In this document: positions 17,295-26,412 of the stretch, one piece after another
Layout of the letters: each line of letters begins with the position of its first letter
Numbering within the stretch: position 1 is the first letter of the stretch
Source: 2-02-FULL-66-22 sp964576535
Lineage (GTDB): Bacteria; Methylomirabilota; Methylomirabilia; Methylomirabilales; 2-02-FULL-66-22
Assembly (NCBI GenBank): GCA_964576535.1
Contig: CAZNWB010000002.1
Span: forward strand, 34,439-98,438
Direction of reading: 5' to 3'
Length of the DNA stretch: 64,000 nucleotides
The notes under the pieces: model-generated
Told to the model about the DNA's origin: nothing
Databases searched by the model: none
Seen by the model: the letters and a program-made list of their open reading frames with translations, nothing else
Made by a program: the position numbers and the translations under genes

Positions 17295-18566
17295 ATGGCT
17301 CAGGGCGAGTCGACTCGCCCCGCGCCGGGGGAAGACGCGCGCCCCGGTAAACCTCTGCGGATCCTCAAGGTGTTCGACGGGGACTACCCGTGGGATGTGC
17401 GAGTCGAGAAGATCGTCAGGACCCTTCTCGGCCGCGGCCATTCGGTTCGCCTCCTGTGCCGCAACCGAAAGGCGCGCCCACGGTACGAGAAGCTCGCCGA
17501 CGGCTTGGAGATCTGTCGCCTGCCCACCCGTACGGATGCGCTGTCGGCGCCGTTTTGTCTGACCCCGATCTGGATCTCAGCCCTATTTTCGCAGATCGCG
17601 CGCTTCCGCCCGCATCGGCTGCTCGTGCGCGACCTGCCACTGGCTCCGCTCGCGCTCGCGGCCGGTCGGCTGACCGGCATTCCCATCATCGCGGACCTGG
17701 CGGAGCCGTACCCAGCCTCACTCCGGAGCCAGTGGCAGTTCGAGCGGATGTCCGCCGTCGACCGAGTGGTTCGCAACCCGTACTTGGCCGACCTCGCCGA
17801 ACGACTCGTGGTGCGGGCGGTGGATCGGGTTCTGGTCGTCTGCCCGGAGGCCGGTCGGCGGCTCGAAGGGCAGGGGCTTCCCGCTGGCGGGTGGACCGAG
17901 GTCGGCAACACGGTCGCGCTCGACTGGTTTTCTCCCCGCGGTGAGGTCGTGTCGGATCTCTCGGAGCTTGAAGGGCGGTTTCTCCTCCTCTTCTCGGGTC
18001 TGATCGCCGGCGACCGCGGCCTGGACGTCGCCCTGGAAGCCCTCGCCCTCCTCCGTCGCCGTCAGCCGGGCCGCTTCGTGCTCGTCGTCGTCGGAGCGGA
18101 GCGCCCCACGGTGGTCCATCGGCACAGCTCGGTCCGTGCCGAGCTCGAGAAGAGGGCCGGCGAGCTGACGCTCGACGGTGACGTTCGCTTCACGGGTTGG
18201 ATCGACCACACGCGCCTTCCGGATGTCATCCGGCACGCCCAAATCGGCCTGCTGCCGTTCCGCGCGTGCGAGCACATCAACGCGACGCTCGCCAACAAGC
18301 TCTTCGAGTACATGACGCTAGGGCTCCCCGTGGTCGCGTCCGATGTTCCTCCGATAGTGCGTGTGCTCGATGAGACGGGGGCTGGGATTACTTTTCGAAG
18401 CGGGGATGCTCACGACCTCGCCGACAAGATTGAGTGGCTCGCGGCGGACCCGGAAGCGCAAGCGCGGTACGCGGCGGCGGGGCGCAAAGCTACGAGCGAG
18501 ACCTACAACTGGGAAACCGACGGGCGACGGTTGCTGCACGCCGTCGAGAACCCTGCGGCGACTTGA
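17295..18566 (+). CDS. GT4-family glycosyltransferase
   Basis: This GT-B protein (423 residues from ATG 17295) has an N-terminal acceptor domain opening LRILKVFDGDYPWDVRVEK and a donor domain with LLFSGLIAGDRGLDVALEAL, GWIDHTRLPDVIRHAQIGLL and NKLFEYMTLGLPVVASD; the Glu of KLFEYM is part of the GT4 donor site. An in-frame ATG at 17259 would add 12 residues, but 17295 has AGGA seven bases upstream. It should extend the lipid-linked glycan made by this locus. The next gene starts four bases later. Confidence 0.85.
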   Translation: MAQGESTRPAPGEDARPGKPLRILKVFDGDYPWDVRVEKIVRTLLGRGHSVRLLCRNRKARPRYEKLADGLEICRLPTRTDALSAPFCLTPIWISALFSQIARFRPHRLLVRDLPLAPLALAAGRLTGIPIIADLAEPYPASLRSQWQFERMSAVDRVVRNPYLADLAERLVVRAVDRVLVVCPEAGRRLEGQGLPAGGWTEVGNTVALDWFSPRGEVVSDLSELEGRFLLLFSGLIAGDRGLDVALEALALLRRRQPGRFVLVVVGAERPTVVHRHSSVRAELEKRAGELTLDGDVRFTGWIDHTRLPDVIRHAQIGLLPFRACEHINATLANKLFEYMTLGLPVVASDVPPIVRVLDETGAGITFRSGDAHDLADKIEWLAADPEAQARYAAAGRKATSETYNWETDGRRLLHAVENPAAT

Positions 18567-18569
18567 CCC

Positions 18570-19970
18570 GTGGCCGGTACCGGCTTCTACTCGCGGCTGC
18601 CCGTTGCCCTTCAGCATCTCGCAACAGCCACGTACGGCTTCCGAATGCGCCGGATTCGGTATGGCAAGGTGTTTGCCGAGACTCGGCGTCGGCTCGCAGT
18701 CTCCGAGAGGCTCTCTCGGGAGGACCTGGACCAGCTTCAGTCGCATGAGCTGCGGCGAACCGTCATCCAGGCCGTATCGCGCACCCCGTACTATCGCAAC
18801 TTGTTCCGGGAGCTCGGGCTGGCGCCCGACATGATCCGGACTCCACGAGATCTCCTCAGGCTACCCCTGCTCGACAAGGAGACGGTCATCGCTCAGGCGG
18901 ACGAACTGCGCGCGGTGGGTGTACCCTCGGTTCGCACGTACTTCACGAGTGGCACGACCGGCACGACGCTCGCCGTCCCGATCGATGACGCCTCGCGGCA
19001 GCGCAACTACGCGTTCTTCGCGCGCGCCCTGTCCTGGGCTGGCGTCGAGAACGGCCGGAGCGCGACTTTTGCCGGCCGGCCAATCGTGCCGGCCAAGTGG
19101 AGTCGGCCTACAACGGTGTGGCGTTGGAACCCGGCCATGCGAAACCGGCTGTTCAGCTCGTATCATTTAAGTCCGGCGAACGCGGTCGCGTACTCACGCG
19201 CATTGTGCACGTGTGCGCCCGACTACATCGACAGCTACCCGTCTTCGCTCTCGCTGTTGGCGTCGCTGCTCCGCGACGGCGGTCTTCCAGCGCCACGTCC
19301 GAAGGCGATCATCACGTCCGCCGAGACGTTAACCGAGCCCCAGCGTGAGCTGATCGAGGAGGTGTTTGGGGCACGTTGCTTCGACCAGTATGGGTGCACG
19401 GAGCAATCGGTGTTCACGTCGCAGTGTGAGCGCGGGACCTACCATGTCCACCCAGAGTATGGGATCGTCGAGGTCCTGCGTGACGGAGAGCCGGTGAGGG
19501 TAGGCGAGTCCGGAGAGATTGTGTGCACCAGTTTCACGAACGATGCGTTCCCACTCTTGCGCTACCGGCTGGGCGATATGGCCGTGCTCGGAGAGGGTGA
19601 CTGTCCCTGCGGTCGCGCATTTCCGGTGCTCCATCGGATCATCGGCCGCCTCGACGACGTTCTAGTGACGCCTGACGGCCGACGGGTGGGTCGCCTCGAC
19701 CCGGTGTTCAAGGGCCGCCGGACAATCCGGGAGGCACAGCTCGTGCAGGACTCGGAGTCTAGCGTGACGGTGCGCATCGTGCCGGGCCCCCAGTACACGG
19801 ACGACGATGGATTGGCGGTTGTCAAGGAGCTCGAGGCGCGCCTGGGACCGGCCATGCGAATTGCCGTGGAGCGCGTCGCCGGAATCGAGCGGACCCAGGG
19901 CGGCAAGTTTCGCGCCGTGGTCAACCGGCGCTGCAGCGGTCTTGCCGCGGCCGGGGAGGCGAGTCGATGA
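18570..19970 (+). CDS. CapK/PaaK-type adenylate-forming enzyme
   Basis: A 466-residue member of the phenylacetate-CoA ligase-like family known from capsule loci as CapK. Visible signatures are TYFTSGTTGTT (the ATP-binding loop), IITSAETLTEPQ, QYGCTEQS and RYRLGDMA, with a Lys-containing C-terminal region ending TQGGKFRAVV. It starts with GTG 18570, four bases after the glycosyltransferase, and overlaps the next gene as ATGA. The carboxylate it activates is unknown; in a polysaccharide locus it probably prepares an acyl or aminoacyl substituent. Confidence 0.82.
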   Translation: MAGTGFYSRLPVALQHLATATYGFRMRRIRYGKVFAETRRRLAVSERLSREDLDQLQSHELRRTVIQAVSRTPYYRNLFRELGLAPDMIRTPRDLLRLPLLDKETVIAQADELRAVGVPSVRTYFTSGTTGTTLAVPIDDASRQRNYAFFARALSWAGVENGRSATFAGRPIVPAKWSRPTTVWRWNPAMRNRLFSSYHLSPANAVAYSRALCTCAPDYIDSYPSSLSLLASLLRDGGLPAPRPKAIITSAETLTEPQRELIEEVFGARCFDQYGCTEQSVFTSQCERGTYHVHPEYGIVEVLRDGEPVRVGESGEIVCTSFTNDAFPLLRYRLGDMAVLGEGDCPCGRAFPVLHRIIGRLDDVLVTPDGRRVGRLDPVFKGRRTIREAQLVQDSESSVTVRIVPGPQYTDDDGLAVVKELEARLGPAMRIAVERVAGIERTQGGKFRAVVNRRCSGLAAAGEASR

Positions 19971-21124
19971 AGGAGTCATCGACCGCGACGAAACAGTTCG
20001 GTCTGTTCAAGACCATTCTGTGCAGCACCCTCATCGTGGCGCTGTTCTTTGCGGCCGCCGAGATCGCCCTCCGCACCTGGGTCTACCTCTTTCGTTCCCC
20101 CGCAGAACGCTTCGACTTAGCAACTGGGACGTTCGTCTTGCGGCCGGGCAACCATCCTAGGTTCGGAGCAGAGCCGCTTCACGTCAATTCTCGGGGATTT
20201 GTCGGTGCGGACTTCGAAGACCCGCCTCCCCCCGGGGTGACGCGAATCGTGGCGCTGGGAGACTCTTGTACCTTCGGGCAGGGGACCTTTGACGGGACCT
20301 ACCCGGCACAACTCCAGATCCGTCTCAACAGCATGGGTGGACGGCCGGGATATCAAGTGATTAATGCCGGCATCGAGGGGCTCGACTCCGCGCTTGCTTT
20401 CCGCCGCCTCCAGAGCAAGGTGATTCCGCTCGGCCCGGACATCGTGACGATCTACATCGGCTGGAACGACCTGATGAAAGTGAACCCCATAGGCCAGACC
20501 GAGCATCCCAAACTGGCTATCCTGGCGCGCACCATGGACCGCTTGTGGCTGACGAAAGGACTTCGAAAGCTCCTCTTCTACTATGTCCGACCGCGTCTCC
20601 GCGATCCCGCGACCGGGCCGACGAGCCGCACAGGTGCCTTCCGCGAATACAGACCGGCGGTGTTCGAGGGCAACTTGCGTGCCATCATCGCATCGAGCCG
20701 CATGGCTGGGGCCCGGGTGGTCGTCATGACGCTTCCGAGCATCGTTAGCGACGACATGGCTCTCGAGGACATCCGCCGTGCGAACGTGGTCTTTCCGTAT
20801 TTCTCGAGCGCCTATGCCGTGGGCGACTACGTGGACTTGATCGAGGCGTACAATCGATCGATTCGCAGAGTCGCTTCCAAGGAGGAAGTCGTGCTCGTTG
20901 ATCTCGCGACGGAGATCAATGGCCGACCAGACCGCCGGCAGCTGTTTTTCGATACGATGCACCCGAACCAACGAGGCCGGGAACTGATTGCCCACATCCT
21001 GGCCACACGTCTGCGCGAGAGCGGGTTGCTTGCCCTCAACGGAAGGCCCGCAAGCCGCAGTGGCAAGAAATCATCCGGAGAGGTCGTGCGGACGGACTTC
21101 ACTCGGACTCCCATCGAGCGGTGA
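19967..21124 (+). CDS. Membrane-anchored SGNH/GDSL hydrolase
   Basis: A 385-residue protein with a hydrophobic anchor at about residues 14-35, then LGDSCTFGQGT (Ser block), INAGIEGLDS, IGWNDLMK (Asn block) and DTMHPNQRGRELIAHIL (Asp-His). Its ATG overlaps the stop of the CapK-like gene (ATGA), so the activated acyl group made there could be the group this enzyme transfers or removes; that link is inference. It is closely similar in layout to the proteins at 1938 and 11593. Confidence 0.82.
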   Translation: MKESSTATKQFGLFKTILCSTLIVALFFAAAEIALRTWVYLFRSPAERFDLATGTFVLRPGNHPRFGAEPLHVNSRGFVGADFEDPPPPGVTRIVALGDSCTFGQGTFDGTYPAQLQIRLNSMGGRPGYQVINAGIEGLDSALAFRRLQSKVIPLGPDIVTIYIGWNDLMKVNPIGQTEHPKLAILARTMDRLWLTKGLRKLLFYYVRPRLRDPATGPTSRTGAFREYRPAVFEGNLRAIIASSRMAGARVVVMTLPSIVSDDMALEDIRRANVVFPYFSSAYAVGDYVDLIEAYNRSIRRVASKEEVVLVDLATEINGRPDRRQLFFDTMHPNQRGRELIAHILATRLRESGLLALNGRPASRSGKKSSGEVVRTDFTRTPIER

Positions 21125-21155
21125 CGTGAACTCCGGACCGTCCTCTTGACTCTGC

Positions 21156-22295
21156 ATGGCCCCCCTGAGAATTCTGCACATTGCGTCCGGGGATGCGTGG
21201 GGCGGGGCGGAGCGCCTGGTTGCTCTACTCGTCGAGGGTGCCTCGGGCCACTCCGAGCTTGAGGTGGCCGTGCTTCTCTTGAACGACGGCGAGCTGGTCA
21301 ACAGGATCCGCGCTGTCGGTGCGAGCGTCCACATCATCGAAGAGGAAGGTCGATCGTTTCTGACGTTATGCCGCAACGTCCGGGCGTTCCTGAAGGGCGG
21401 CGCTGTCGACGTGATTCATGCCCACCGGTATAAGGAAGTGGCACTGGCGCTGTGCGCCGCTCTGACCTTGCGCCGACCGGTCGTGATGACCGTGCACGGG
21501 CTCGAACCCTGGCCGCAGATGAGAGGAGGACGGGGACTACGAATCTGGACGATTCTCGTCCTCGCGCGGATCTGTGGAGTATGGTTCGTTGCGGTCTCGA
21601 ACGAGATCGAGCGGCGTTTGCGCCGACGGCTGGGGAGGTGGCGCATCCGCCGAATAGCAAACGCCATGCCCGCGGTCGGCCGCGTGTGCGACCACTTGAA
21701 CCTTCGCGCCGAATCCGGCTGGAGCGCCTCCAGGTCGGTGGTTGGATTCGTCGGGCGACTGGAAGAGGTGAAGGGCCCCGATCTGTTTCTGGATCTCGTC
21801 CCGCTGTGTGACGAGGACGTCGGCTTCGCAGTCATCGGATCCGGGTCGATGGAGGCGGATCTTCGTGCTCGTGTGACGTTGAAAGGCCTTGGCGACCGCG
21901 TGGTGTTTCTCGGTCAGGTCCCCGACGCCACTCTATACCTGCCCCAGCTCGATGTCCTCGCGCTGACATCGCGACACGAGGGCCTGCCGTTGGTCCTCCT
22001 CGAGGCCGCGGCCTGCGAGGTGCCCGTGGTCGCGTTCGACGTGGGCGGAGTACGCGAGGTACTCGATGGAAGCCCGGCGGCCCGGTGTGTCCCGTTCGGA
22101 GATTTGCACGGATTTGCGCGCGAAGTCAGGGGGCTGCTCCAGAGGGGCTCGGCTTCGGAGGAAGCGGCGAGATGGGCGAATTCGGTCCGCAGCCGATTCG
22201 GTTTGGCGAAGGCGATCGCTTCCTATCTGGACGTATACCGCCGCGCGACGAGATCGATTGAAGGGTCACCAAGTGGTCGTCCAGCCGCCGTGTGA
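21156..22295 (+). CDS. GT4-family glycosyltransferase
   Basis: A 379-residue GT-B enzyme. The N-terminus (LRILHIASGDAWGGAERLV) has the Gly-rich acceptor loop typical of the family, and the C-terminal domain has VVGFVGRLEEVKGPDLFLD, FLGQVPDATLYLPQLDVLA and SRHEGLPLVLLEAAACEVPV, the last being the E-X7-E donor site. It is the third GT4 enzyme of the polysaccharide locus, 31 bases after the SGNH gene and nine bases before the deacetylase. Linkage and donor are not predictable here. Confidence 0.87.
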   Translation: MAPLRILHIASGDAWGGAERLVALLVEGASGHSELEVAVLLLNDGELVNRIRAVGASVHIIEEEGRSFLTLCRNVRAFLKGGAVDVIHAHRYKEVALALCAALTLRRPVVMTVHGLEPWPQMRGGRGLRIWTILVLARICGVWFVAVSNEIERRLRRRLGRWRIRRIANAMPAVGRVCDHLNLRAESGWSASRSVVGFVGRLEEVKGPDLFLDLVPLCDEDVGFAVIGSGSMEADLRARVTLKGLGDRVVFLGQVPDATLYLPQLDVLALTSRHEGLPLVLLEAAACEVPVVAFDVGGVREVLDGSPAARCVPFGDLHGFAREVRGLLQRGSASEEAARWANSVRSRFGLAKAIASYLDVYRRATRSIEGSPSGRPAAV

Positions 22296-22304
22296 GGATG
22301 CATC

Positions 22305-23162
22305 ATGAGGGGGCCTGACTGGCTCGCCGTCGCCGTCTCGAGATTGGGCATCCCGCCCCGGCTGCCGAGGCGAGGCCCACTGGTCATGATGTACCATGGC
22401 ATCGGAGGCGAGGATGGTGTGACGGTCGAGGCGCTCGAACGACAGCTGGTGGCTCTCACCAAGCGCCGACGAGTCGTTCCTTTGGCGGATGCAGTGGAAA
22501 GCCTCGGCCGGTGGGAGTCCGGCGATCTTGCGGCCATCACCTTTGACGATGGATACCGGGACTGTGTCGAGCTGGCCTTGCCGCTCTTGCGGGCGAAACG
22601 GCTCCATGCAACGTTGTTCGTTCCAGCCGGGTGGCTCGGAAAGAGGAACGCCTGGGATACGAAGCGACCGCAGCGGGAAATCCTGACGGCCCGAGAGCTG
22701 CGCGAGCTCGACCCGGACAGTATCACCATCGGAGCACACGGTCTTACACACACCCGACTGTCGCGAATGCCGGTCAGGCAATTGCACGCTGAGACAAGCG
22801 TCGCCCGGAAGGTCTTGGAAGACGCTTGCGGGCGCGCGGTGACGCTGTATGCCTATCCGTATGGACAGCGTGACGATTTCGATGTTGCCGCCGAGCGGGC
22901 GGTCCAGGAGGCGGGCTTTATTGCCGCGTGTTCGACCAGATTCGGACGAGGTAGCCGGCCGGTAGACCGCTTCCGTCTTCGGCGTGTCGGTGTCGAGCCG
23001 TGTGACTCGCTCACGAGGGTGGAAGGAAAGCTTGACGGCGCCTATGACTGGATGGCGTTGAAGGAAGTGCTGGGCGCATTCGGCCGCGGGGCCGTGCGAC
23101 GCGCCGGGGGTGGGAGTTGGAATATCAGGTCATCGACAGCGTTGAAGGTTTCGGGACGCTAG
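22305..23162 (+). CDS. Polysaccharide deacetylase (NodB homology, CE4)
   Basis: The 285-residue protein has the CE4 motifs: MMYHGIG near the start, FDDGYRD (Asp81-Asp82, base and metal ligand), the metal-binding HGLTHTRL, and YPYGQRDDFD. The family removes N-acetyl groups from GlcNAc or similar residues, often during exopolysaccharide synthesis. No signal peptide is evident, as in the exosortase-locus deacetylases that act in the cytoplasm or on lipid-linked intermediates. The gene overlaps the next one by 46 bases. Confidence 0.88.
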   Translation: MRGPDWLAVAVSRLGIPPRLPRRGPLVMMYHGIGGEDGVTVEALERQLVALTKRRRVVPLADAVESLGRWESGDLAAITFDDGYRDCVELALPLLRAKRLHATLFVPAGWLGKRNAWDTKRPQREILTARELRELDPDSITIGAHGLTHTRLSRMPVRQLHAETSVARKVLEDACGRAVTLYAYPYGQRDDFDVAAERAVQEAGFIAACSTRFGRGSRPVDRFRLRRVGVEPCDSLTRVEGKLDGAYDWMALKEVLGAFGRGAVRRAGGGSWNIRSSTALKVSGR

Positions 23163-24202
23163 CGGGACACTGGGAACGGCTCGCCGCAGCGGGTGGCGTG
23201 CGGACGCCGTACCAGTCCTTCGCGTGGCTCCAGCAGTGGCTGCGATACCGGAGGGAAGACGTCGAGCCGCTGGTCATCGTGCTCCAGGATGGTGAGACGA
23301 TCGCACCTTTGGGGAGCATGGGTACAGCCGGAGTGCGCCAGCTGCGCATGCTGGGCGCGCCCGACTCCGACTATGTTGGCATCGTCACGACTCGGCCCCT
23401 CGATGAAGCCTGGGATGAGGTGGCCCGTGTGCTCGCGGACCGCCGCCACAGCTTTGATGTCGTGCATCTCCAGTCCGTCCGAGAGCGCGACCAGATCATG
23501 TCGGCGCTGAGGCGCCACCTCCAGGGTAAAGGCCTCGAGCGCCCCTACGAACAGTGCCCCTGGATTCCCACGGATCGATCGTGGGAGGAGCTGAGCAAGA
23601 GTCGGGGCAATGGGCTCCGGAGCGAGCTGAAACGCTGGGATCGACGCATTCGTGAACTCGGCCAGCTGAAGGTAGAGCAGGTGGGCCCACCCCTCGCCGA
23701 CGAGCTGGTGGACGAGCTCGAAGCGGTGGAGCGCGAGTCGTGGAAGTGGGAACACGGAGACTCCGCGTTCCGCCCCGGCTCGCAGCGTCAATTCCTTCAA
23801 GCCGTATTGCGGGACCCACGTGCTGATGTGGTGGTGTGGCTCCTGCGCGTGTCGGGTCGCCTCGTCGCCTACGCTCTGGTCCTCGTCGGGGCGGATCGCT
23901 GGTATTACTACCTTCCCTCTTTTCGAAAGGATGTCCCGAGCGCGGGTTCGTTGCTGCTGGCTCAGATCGTCGAAGCCGCTTGCGTCGGCGGCTGCCCGGT
24001 CGTCGATCTTCTGCGAGGGGATCACGGCTACAAGCGCACGTGGACCGATCACACGGACACTGTCTACGAGATTGTATGGCCGTCAAGTCTTCTGGGGCGG
24101 GTGGCGGCCCTTGCCTACGCGACACGCTGGCGGGCCGCCCGAAGCAATCGCCTAAGAAACCTCCGCGGCCGCCTTCAGCGCATCGGCGATCGCCGACAGT
24201 AG
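23117..24202 (+). CDS. FemAB/CelD-like GNAT acyltransferase
   Basis: A 361-residue protein of the BioF2-like (CelD/FemAB) acetyltransferase type seen in cellulose and exopolysaccharide loci. It shows TPYQSFAWLQQWL at the N-terminus and, in the C-terminal GNAT core, GRLVAYALVLVGADRWYYYL, AGSLLLAQIVEAA and DLLRGDHGYKRTWTD. TTG 23117 with the GGGGGTGG stretch before it is the likeliest start, although it overlaps the deacetylase by 46 bases. A natural pairing is that the deacetylase exposes an amine and this enzyme re-acylates it; this is inferred from adjacency only. Confidence 0.78.
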   Translation: MEYQVIDSVEGFGTLAGHWERLAAAGGVRTPYQSFAWLQQWLRYRREDVEPLVIVLQDGETIAPLGSMGTAGVRQLRMLGAPDSDYVGIVTTRPLDEAWDEVARVLADRRHSFDVVHLQSVRERDQIMSALRRHLQGKGLERPYEQCPWIPTDRSWEELSKSRGNGLRSELKRWDRRIRELGQLKVEQVGPPLADELVDELEAVERESWKWEHGDSAFRPGSQRQFLQAVLRDPRADVVVWLLRVSGRLVAYALVLVGADRWYYYLPSFRKDVPSAGSLLLAQIVEAACVGGCPVVDLLRGDHGYKRTWTDHTDTVYEIVWPSSLLGRVAALAYATRWRAARSNRLRNLRGRLQRIGDRRQ

Positions 24203-24342
24203 ATTGAAACTCGATTTCGCAGGGCTCGCGGGGTGATGGGGCGTGAGGATGCTCGTGCTACGCAAGACCGGCGCGCGAGTGTTGCCGCCGCATGATGGTC
24301 ACAGGATCGCGGGCCGCGAACCTGCTCAACGTCGGCTGGGCC

Positions 24343-25617
24343 ATGGCGCTGCGGACTGCTAAGAAGATCGGCTTTGTCGCTTCGCTGCTGCTCGTCTGCG
24401 TGATCATCGAAGGACTCTCCTTTATCGTGATTGCTCTTTCGCCTCGACTGCTGGGAGAAGAGATTCGCCGCACTCGTGAGGTCTTTGACGAACAGTCTGG
24501 CAAGATTCGTCAGCTCATGGAATCGAATCCGAGGCATCTGCTGCTGTTTGATCCCCGGCTGGGTTGGCGCTATCGTCCCGGCTACAGGGACCCACGAAAC
24601 CAGATTAACCTACAGGGACTGCGGAGCACTAGGGTGTATGCCCCGGTGCCCGCCTCAGGAGTCCTGCGTATCGCGGCATTCGGCGATTCGTTCGTGTACT
24701 GCAATGAGGTAGCGAACGCCGAGTCGTGGCCCGCTCTAATGGAGGCGATGTTCCCCTACCTTGAGATTCTGAACTATGGCGTCGGTGGCTATGGAACTGA
24801 CCAGGCCTATCTGCGCTTCATGATCGAGGGCGGCGTTCTAGCCCCCGATGTGGTGATCATGGGGTTTGCCTCGGTGAATCTGGGGCGTGCGGTGAACGTC
24901 TACCGTCGATTCATCTCGAATCGGGATCTGCCACTGGTCAAGCCGCGGTTCATTCCTGGTCCTGACGGCGACCTCTTATTGTTGGGGAGCCCGCTCAAGG
25001 AGGCAGCGGACTACGGGAAGTATCTTGAGAATCCGCGTAAGGTCATTGAACTGGGCCGGTATGACTACTGGTACGAACCGGCTGTATACGAGAATCCACT
25101 CTATGATCTCTCTGCGACTGTGAGGGTGTTGACGACGCTCTGGGTGCGCGCGCGCAGGCGATACCTTGAGAGGGAAGGGCTCTTGGAAGGAGGCGGGTTC
25201 CTTCGGGCAGTTGAGTTCAATTCTCACTCCACCGCGTTCCGGATAGAGACCATGTTGCTCGAAAGATTCCGGAGCGAGGTTGCGGCGTCCGGGGCTCTCC
25301 CGATCGTCGTCATCTTCCCTGACAGAGATTCCGTCGCAGGGGCGCGGCGCGGACGGCGGAAGGTATTCGATCCTCTGTTGGACCATCTCGAGAAGAGGGC
25401 AATGGCGTACGTGGACCTGAGTGACGCCTTTGTCGCCGAGGCCAAGGAGGCCGGGGAGAGTCGGTGGTTTATGCCAGGGGACCATTACTCGGGCGACGGT
25501 AACAGGACGATCGCAGCGTGGCTCGCCCGCGAACTGGAGCAGCGGGTTAGAGTTGAATGCCAGAGGAGACCGAGGAGTACGCTTCGTGCGTGCGGCGCGT
25601 TCCATGCATTCCGATGA
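24343..25617 (+). CDS. Membrane-anchored SGNH/GDSL hydrolase, long form
   Basis: A protein of 424 residues from ATG 24343, chosen because it places a short basic start (MALRTAKKIGF) directly before a hydrophobic helix. In-frame ATGs at 24292 and 24295 would add 16-17 residues. SGNH blocks are AAFGDSFVYCNE with the Ser, NYGVGGYGTDQ with the Gly, and GDHYSGDGNRTIAAWLA with the Asp-His. The usual Asn block is weaker (GFASVNLGR). An insertion of about 100 residues before the last block makes it longer than its relatives. It is the last gene of the polysaccharide locus before a stretch of transposase debris. Confidence 0.75.
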   Translation: MALRTAKKIGFVASLLLVCVIIEGLSFIVIALSPRLLGEEIRRTREVFDEQSGKIRQLMESNPRHLLLFDPRLGWRYRPGYRDPRNQINLQGLRSTRVYAPVPASGVLRIAAFGDSFVYCNEVANAESWPALMEAMFPYLEILNYGVGGYGTDQAYLRFMIEGGVLAPDVVIMGFASVNLGRAVNVYRRFISNRDLPLVKPRFIPGPDGDLLLLGSPLKEAADYGKYLENPRKVIELGRYDYWYEPAVYENPLYDLSATVRVLTTLWVRARRRYLEREGLLEGGGFLRAVEFNSHSTAFRIETMLLERFRSEVAASGALPIVVIFPDRDSVAGARRGRRKVFDPLLDHLEKRAMAYVDLSDAFVAEAKEAGESRWFMPGDHYSGDGNRTIAAWLARELEQRVRVECQRRPRSTLRACGAFHAFR

Positions 25618-25792
25618 CGGACCAGGGCTCGTTGGTAGAGGTGGAGGCTATCGCCGGAGGTCGGAGGTGACGTCTGTAGTGGTGGTGGTGTGGCTCATGC
25701 GCGTGTCGGGCCGCCTTGTTGCCATCAGGCGCTGTTGCCCGCGTAGTGTCACGGGCGGGATTGGAGGGTCTCGGCGCTCGGTGTCCTCCGAT

Positions 25793-25989
25793 CTACACCG
25801 AGAACGCACGAGGCCGACCGTATGTTCCTAGCGATCGATTCGGGCTCTGGAGATCGTGCGTGCTCCGATGGACACCATGCCACAGCTGCTTCTCGGTCAC
25901 GAGCGCGAAGGAGCACTCGACGAGGTTGATCCGCGAGACCCCCTTCGGCGTGAAGGGCCGAGCCGGTTCGATGGTGGCGACGCGGCCGT
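25793..25989 (-). pseudogene. IS630-like transposase, C-terminal fragment
   Basis: On the minus strand this piece reads ARPFTPKGVSRINLVE followed by CSFALVTEKQLWHGVHRST. That matches the end of IS630-type DDE transposases, which have FTP-x3-SW-x-N-x-VE (the last Glu is the third catalytic acid) and then LTEKRIRRGVFRS. The Trp is lost, and upstream and downstream parts are missing or unreadable, so it is a dead remnant. Confidence 0.5.
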
Positions 25990-26189
25990 ACTTTCAGGCG
26001 ACGCTTCGGATTGGCAAGCAACGATCTCTGGTCATCCCGTCCCCAACTTTTCCGATGCGTCCGCGCTTCTTCATAGGGATCACCTCACCGGGCTGCACCA
26101 GCTCGCAACACCGAACCAAAACGGCGCCGCACAGTGGAGCGAGGTTCAATGAGGCGCGCACTCCAGCTCCAGCAGTTGGTGCGGGGGGT

Positions 26190-26403
26190 CGCGTAATGAC
26201 TTCGGCATCCGGGAGCAGGCTGTGCGCAAGTGGGCCGGCCGGCTCAGGACACCGCCGGGCTCGCCGATGGGTCGTGCTGTCCCTACCGGTGCCCGCGGGC
26301 CACCTCGGATGCCGTCGTGGCGCAGGTTGAGGCGTTGCGGCGTCAGCGCTGGACGAACCGCCAAATCGCTCCGGTTCTCTCTAGCCTTCATCGCAGTTCC
26401 GGG
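26190..26403 (+). pseudogene. IS481-like transposase, N-terminal remnant with frameshift
   Basis: Two frames together resemble the helix-turn-helix start of IS481-type transposases. From 26198 one frame reads FGIREQAVRKWAGRLR. After about 26246 the adjacent frame reads AGLADGSCCPYRCPRATS and then VEALRRQRWTNRQIAPVL. These match the common pattern K-W-x2-R-F-R, AGLxDRSSRPHRSPRAT and ALRRQRWTGRQIA. The DDE domain is absent. The remnant ends just before the formyltransferase start. Confidence 0.5.
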
Positions 26404-26412
26404 TGACTTGGC

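Larger units (their letters stand above)
25618..26412. other. Gene-poor stretch with transposase debris
   Basis: No intact gene is supported here. Two degraded transposase pieces can be recognised, one on each strand (25793-25989 minus, 26190-26403 plus). The rest, including 25618-25790, has short open frames with composition like random GC-rich DNA. The stretch separates the polysaccharide operon from the formyltransferase gene and marks an old insertion or recombination point. Confidence 0.6.

Noticed and set aside
25716..26330. 204-codon plus-strand frame through the debris region
   Set aside because: No motif and it runs through two transposase remnants in unrelated frames; chance frame.
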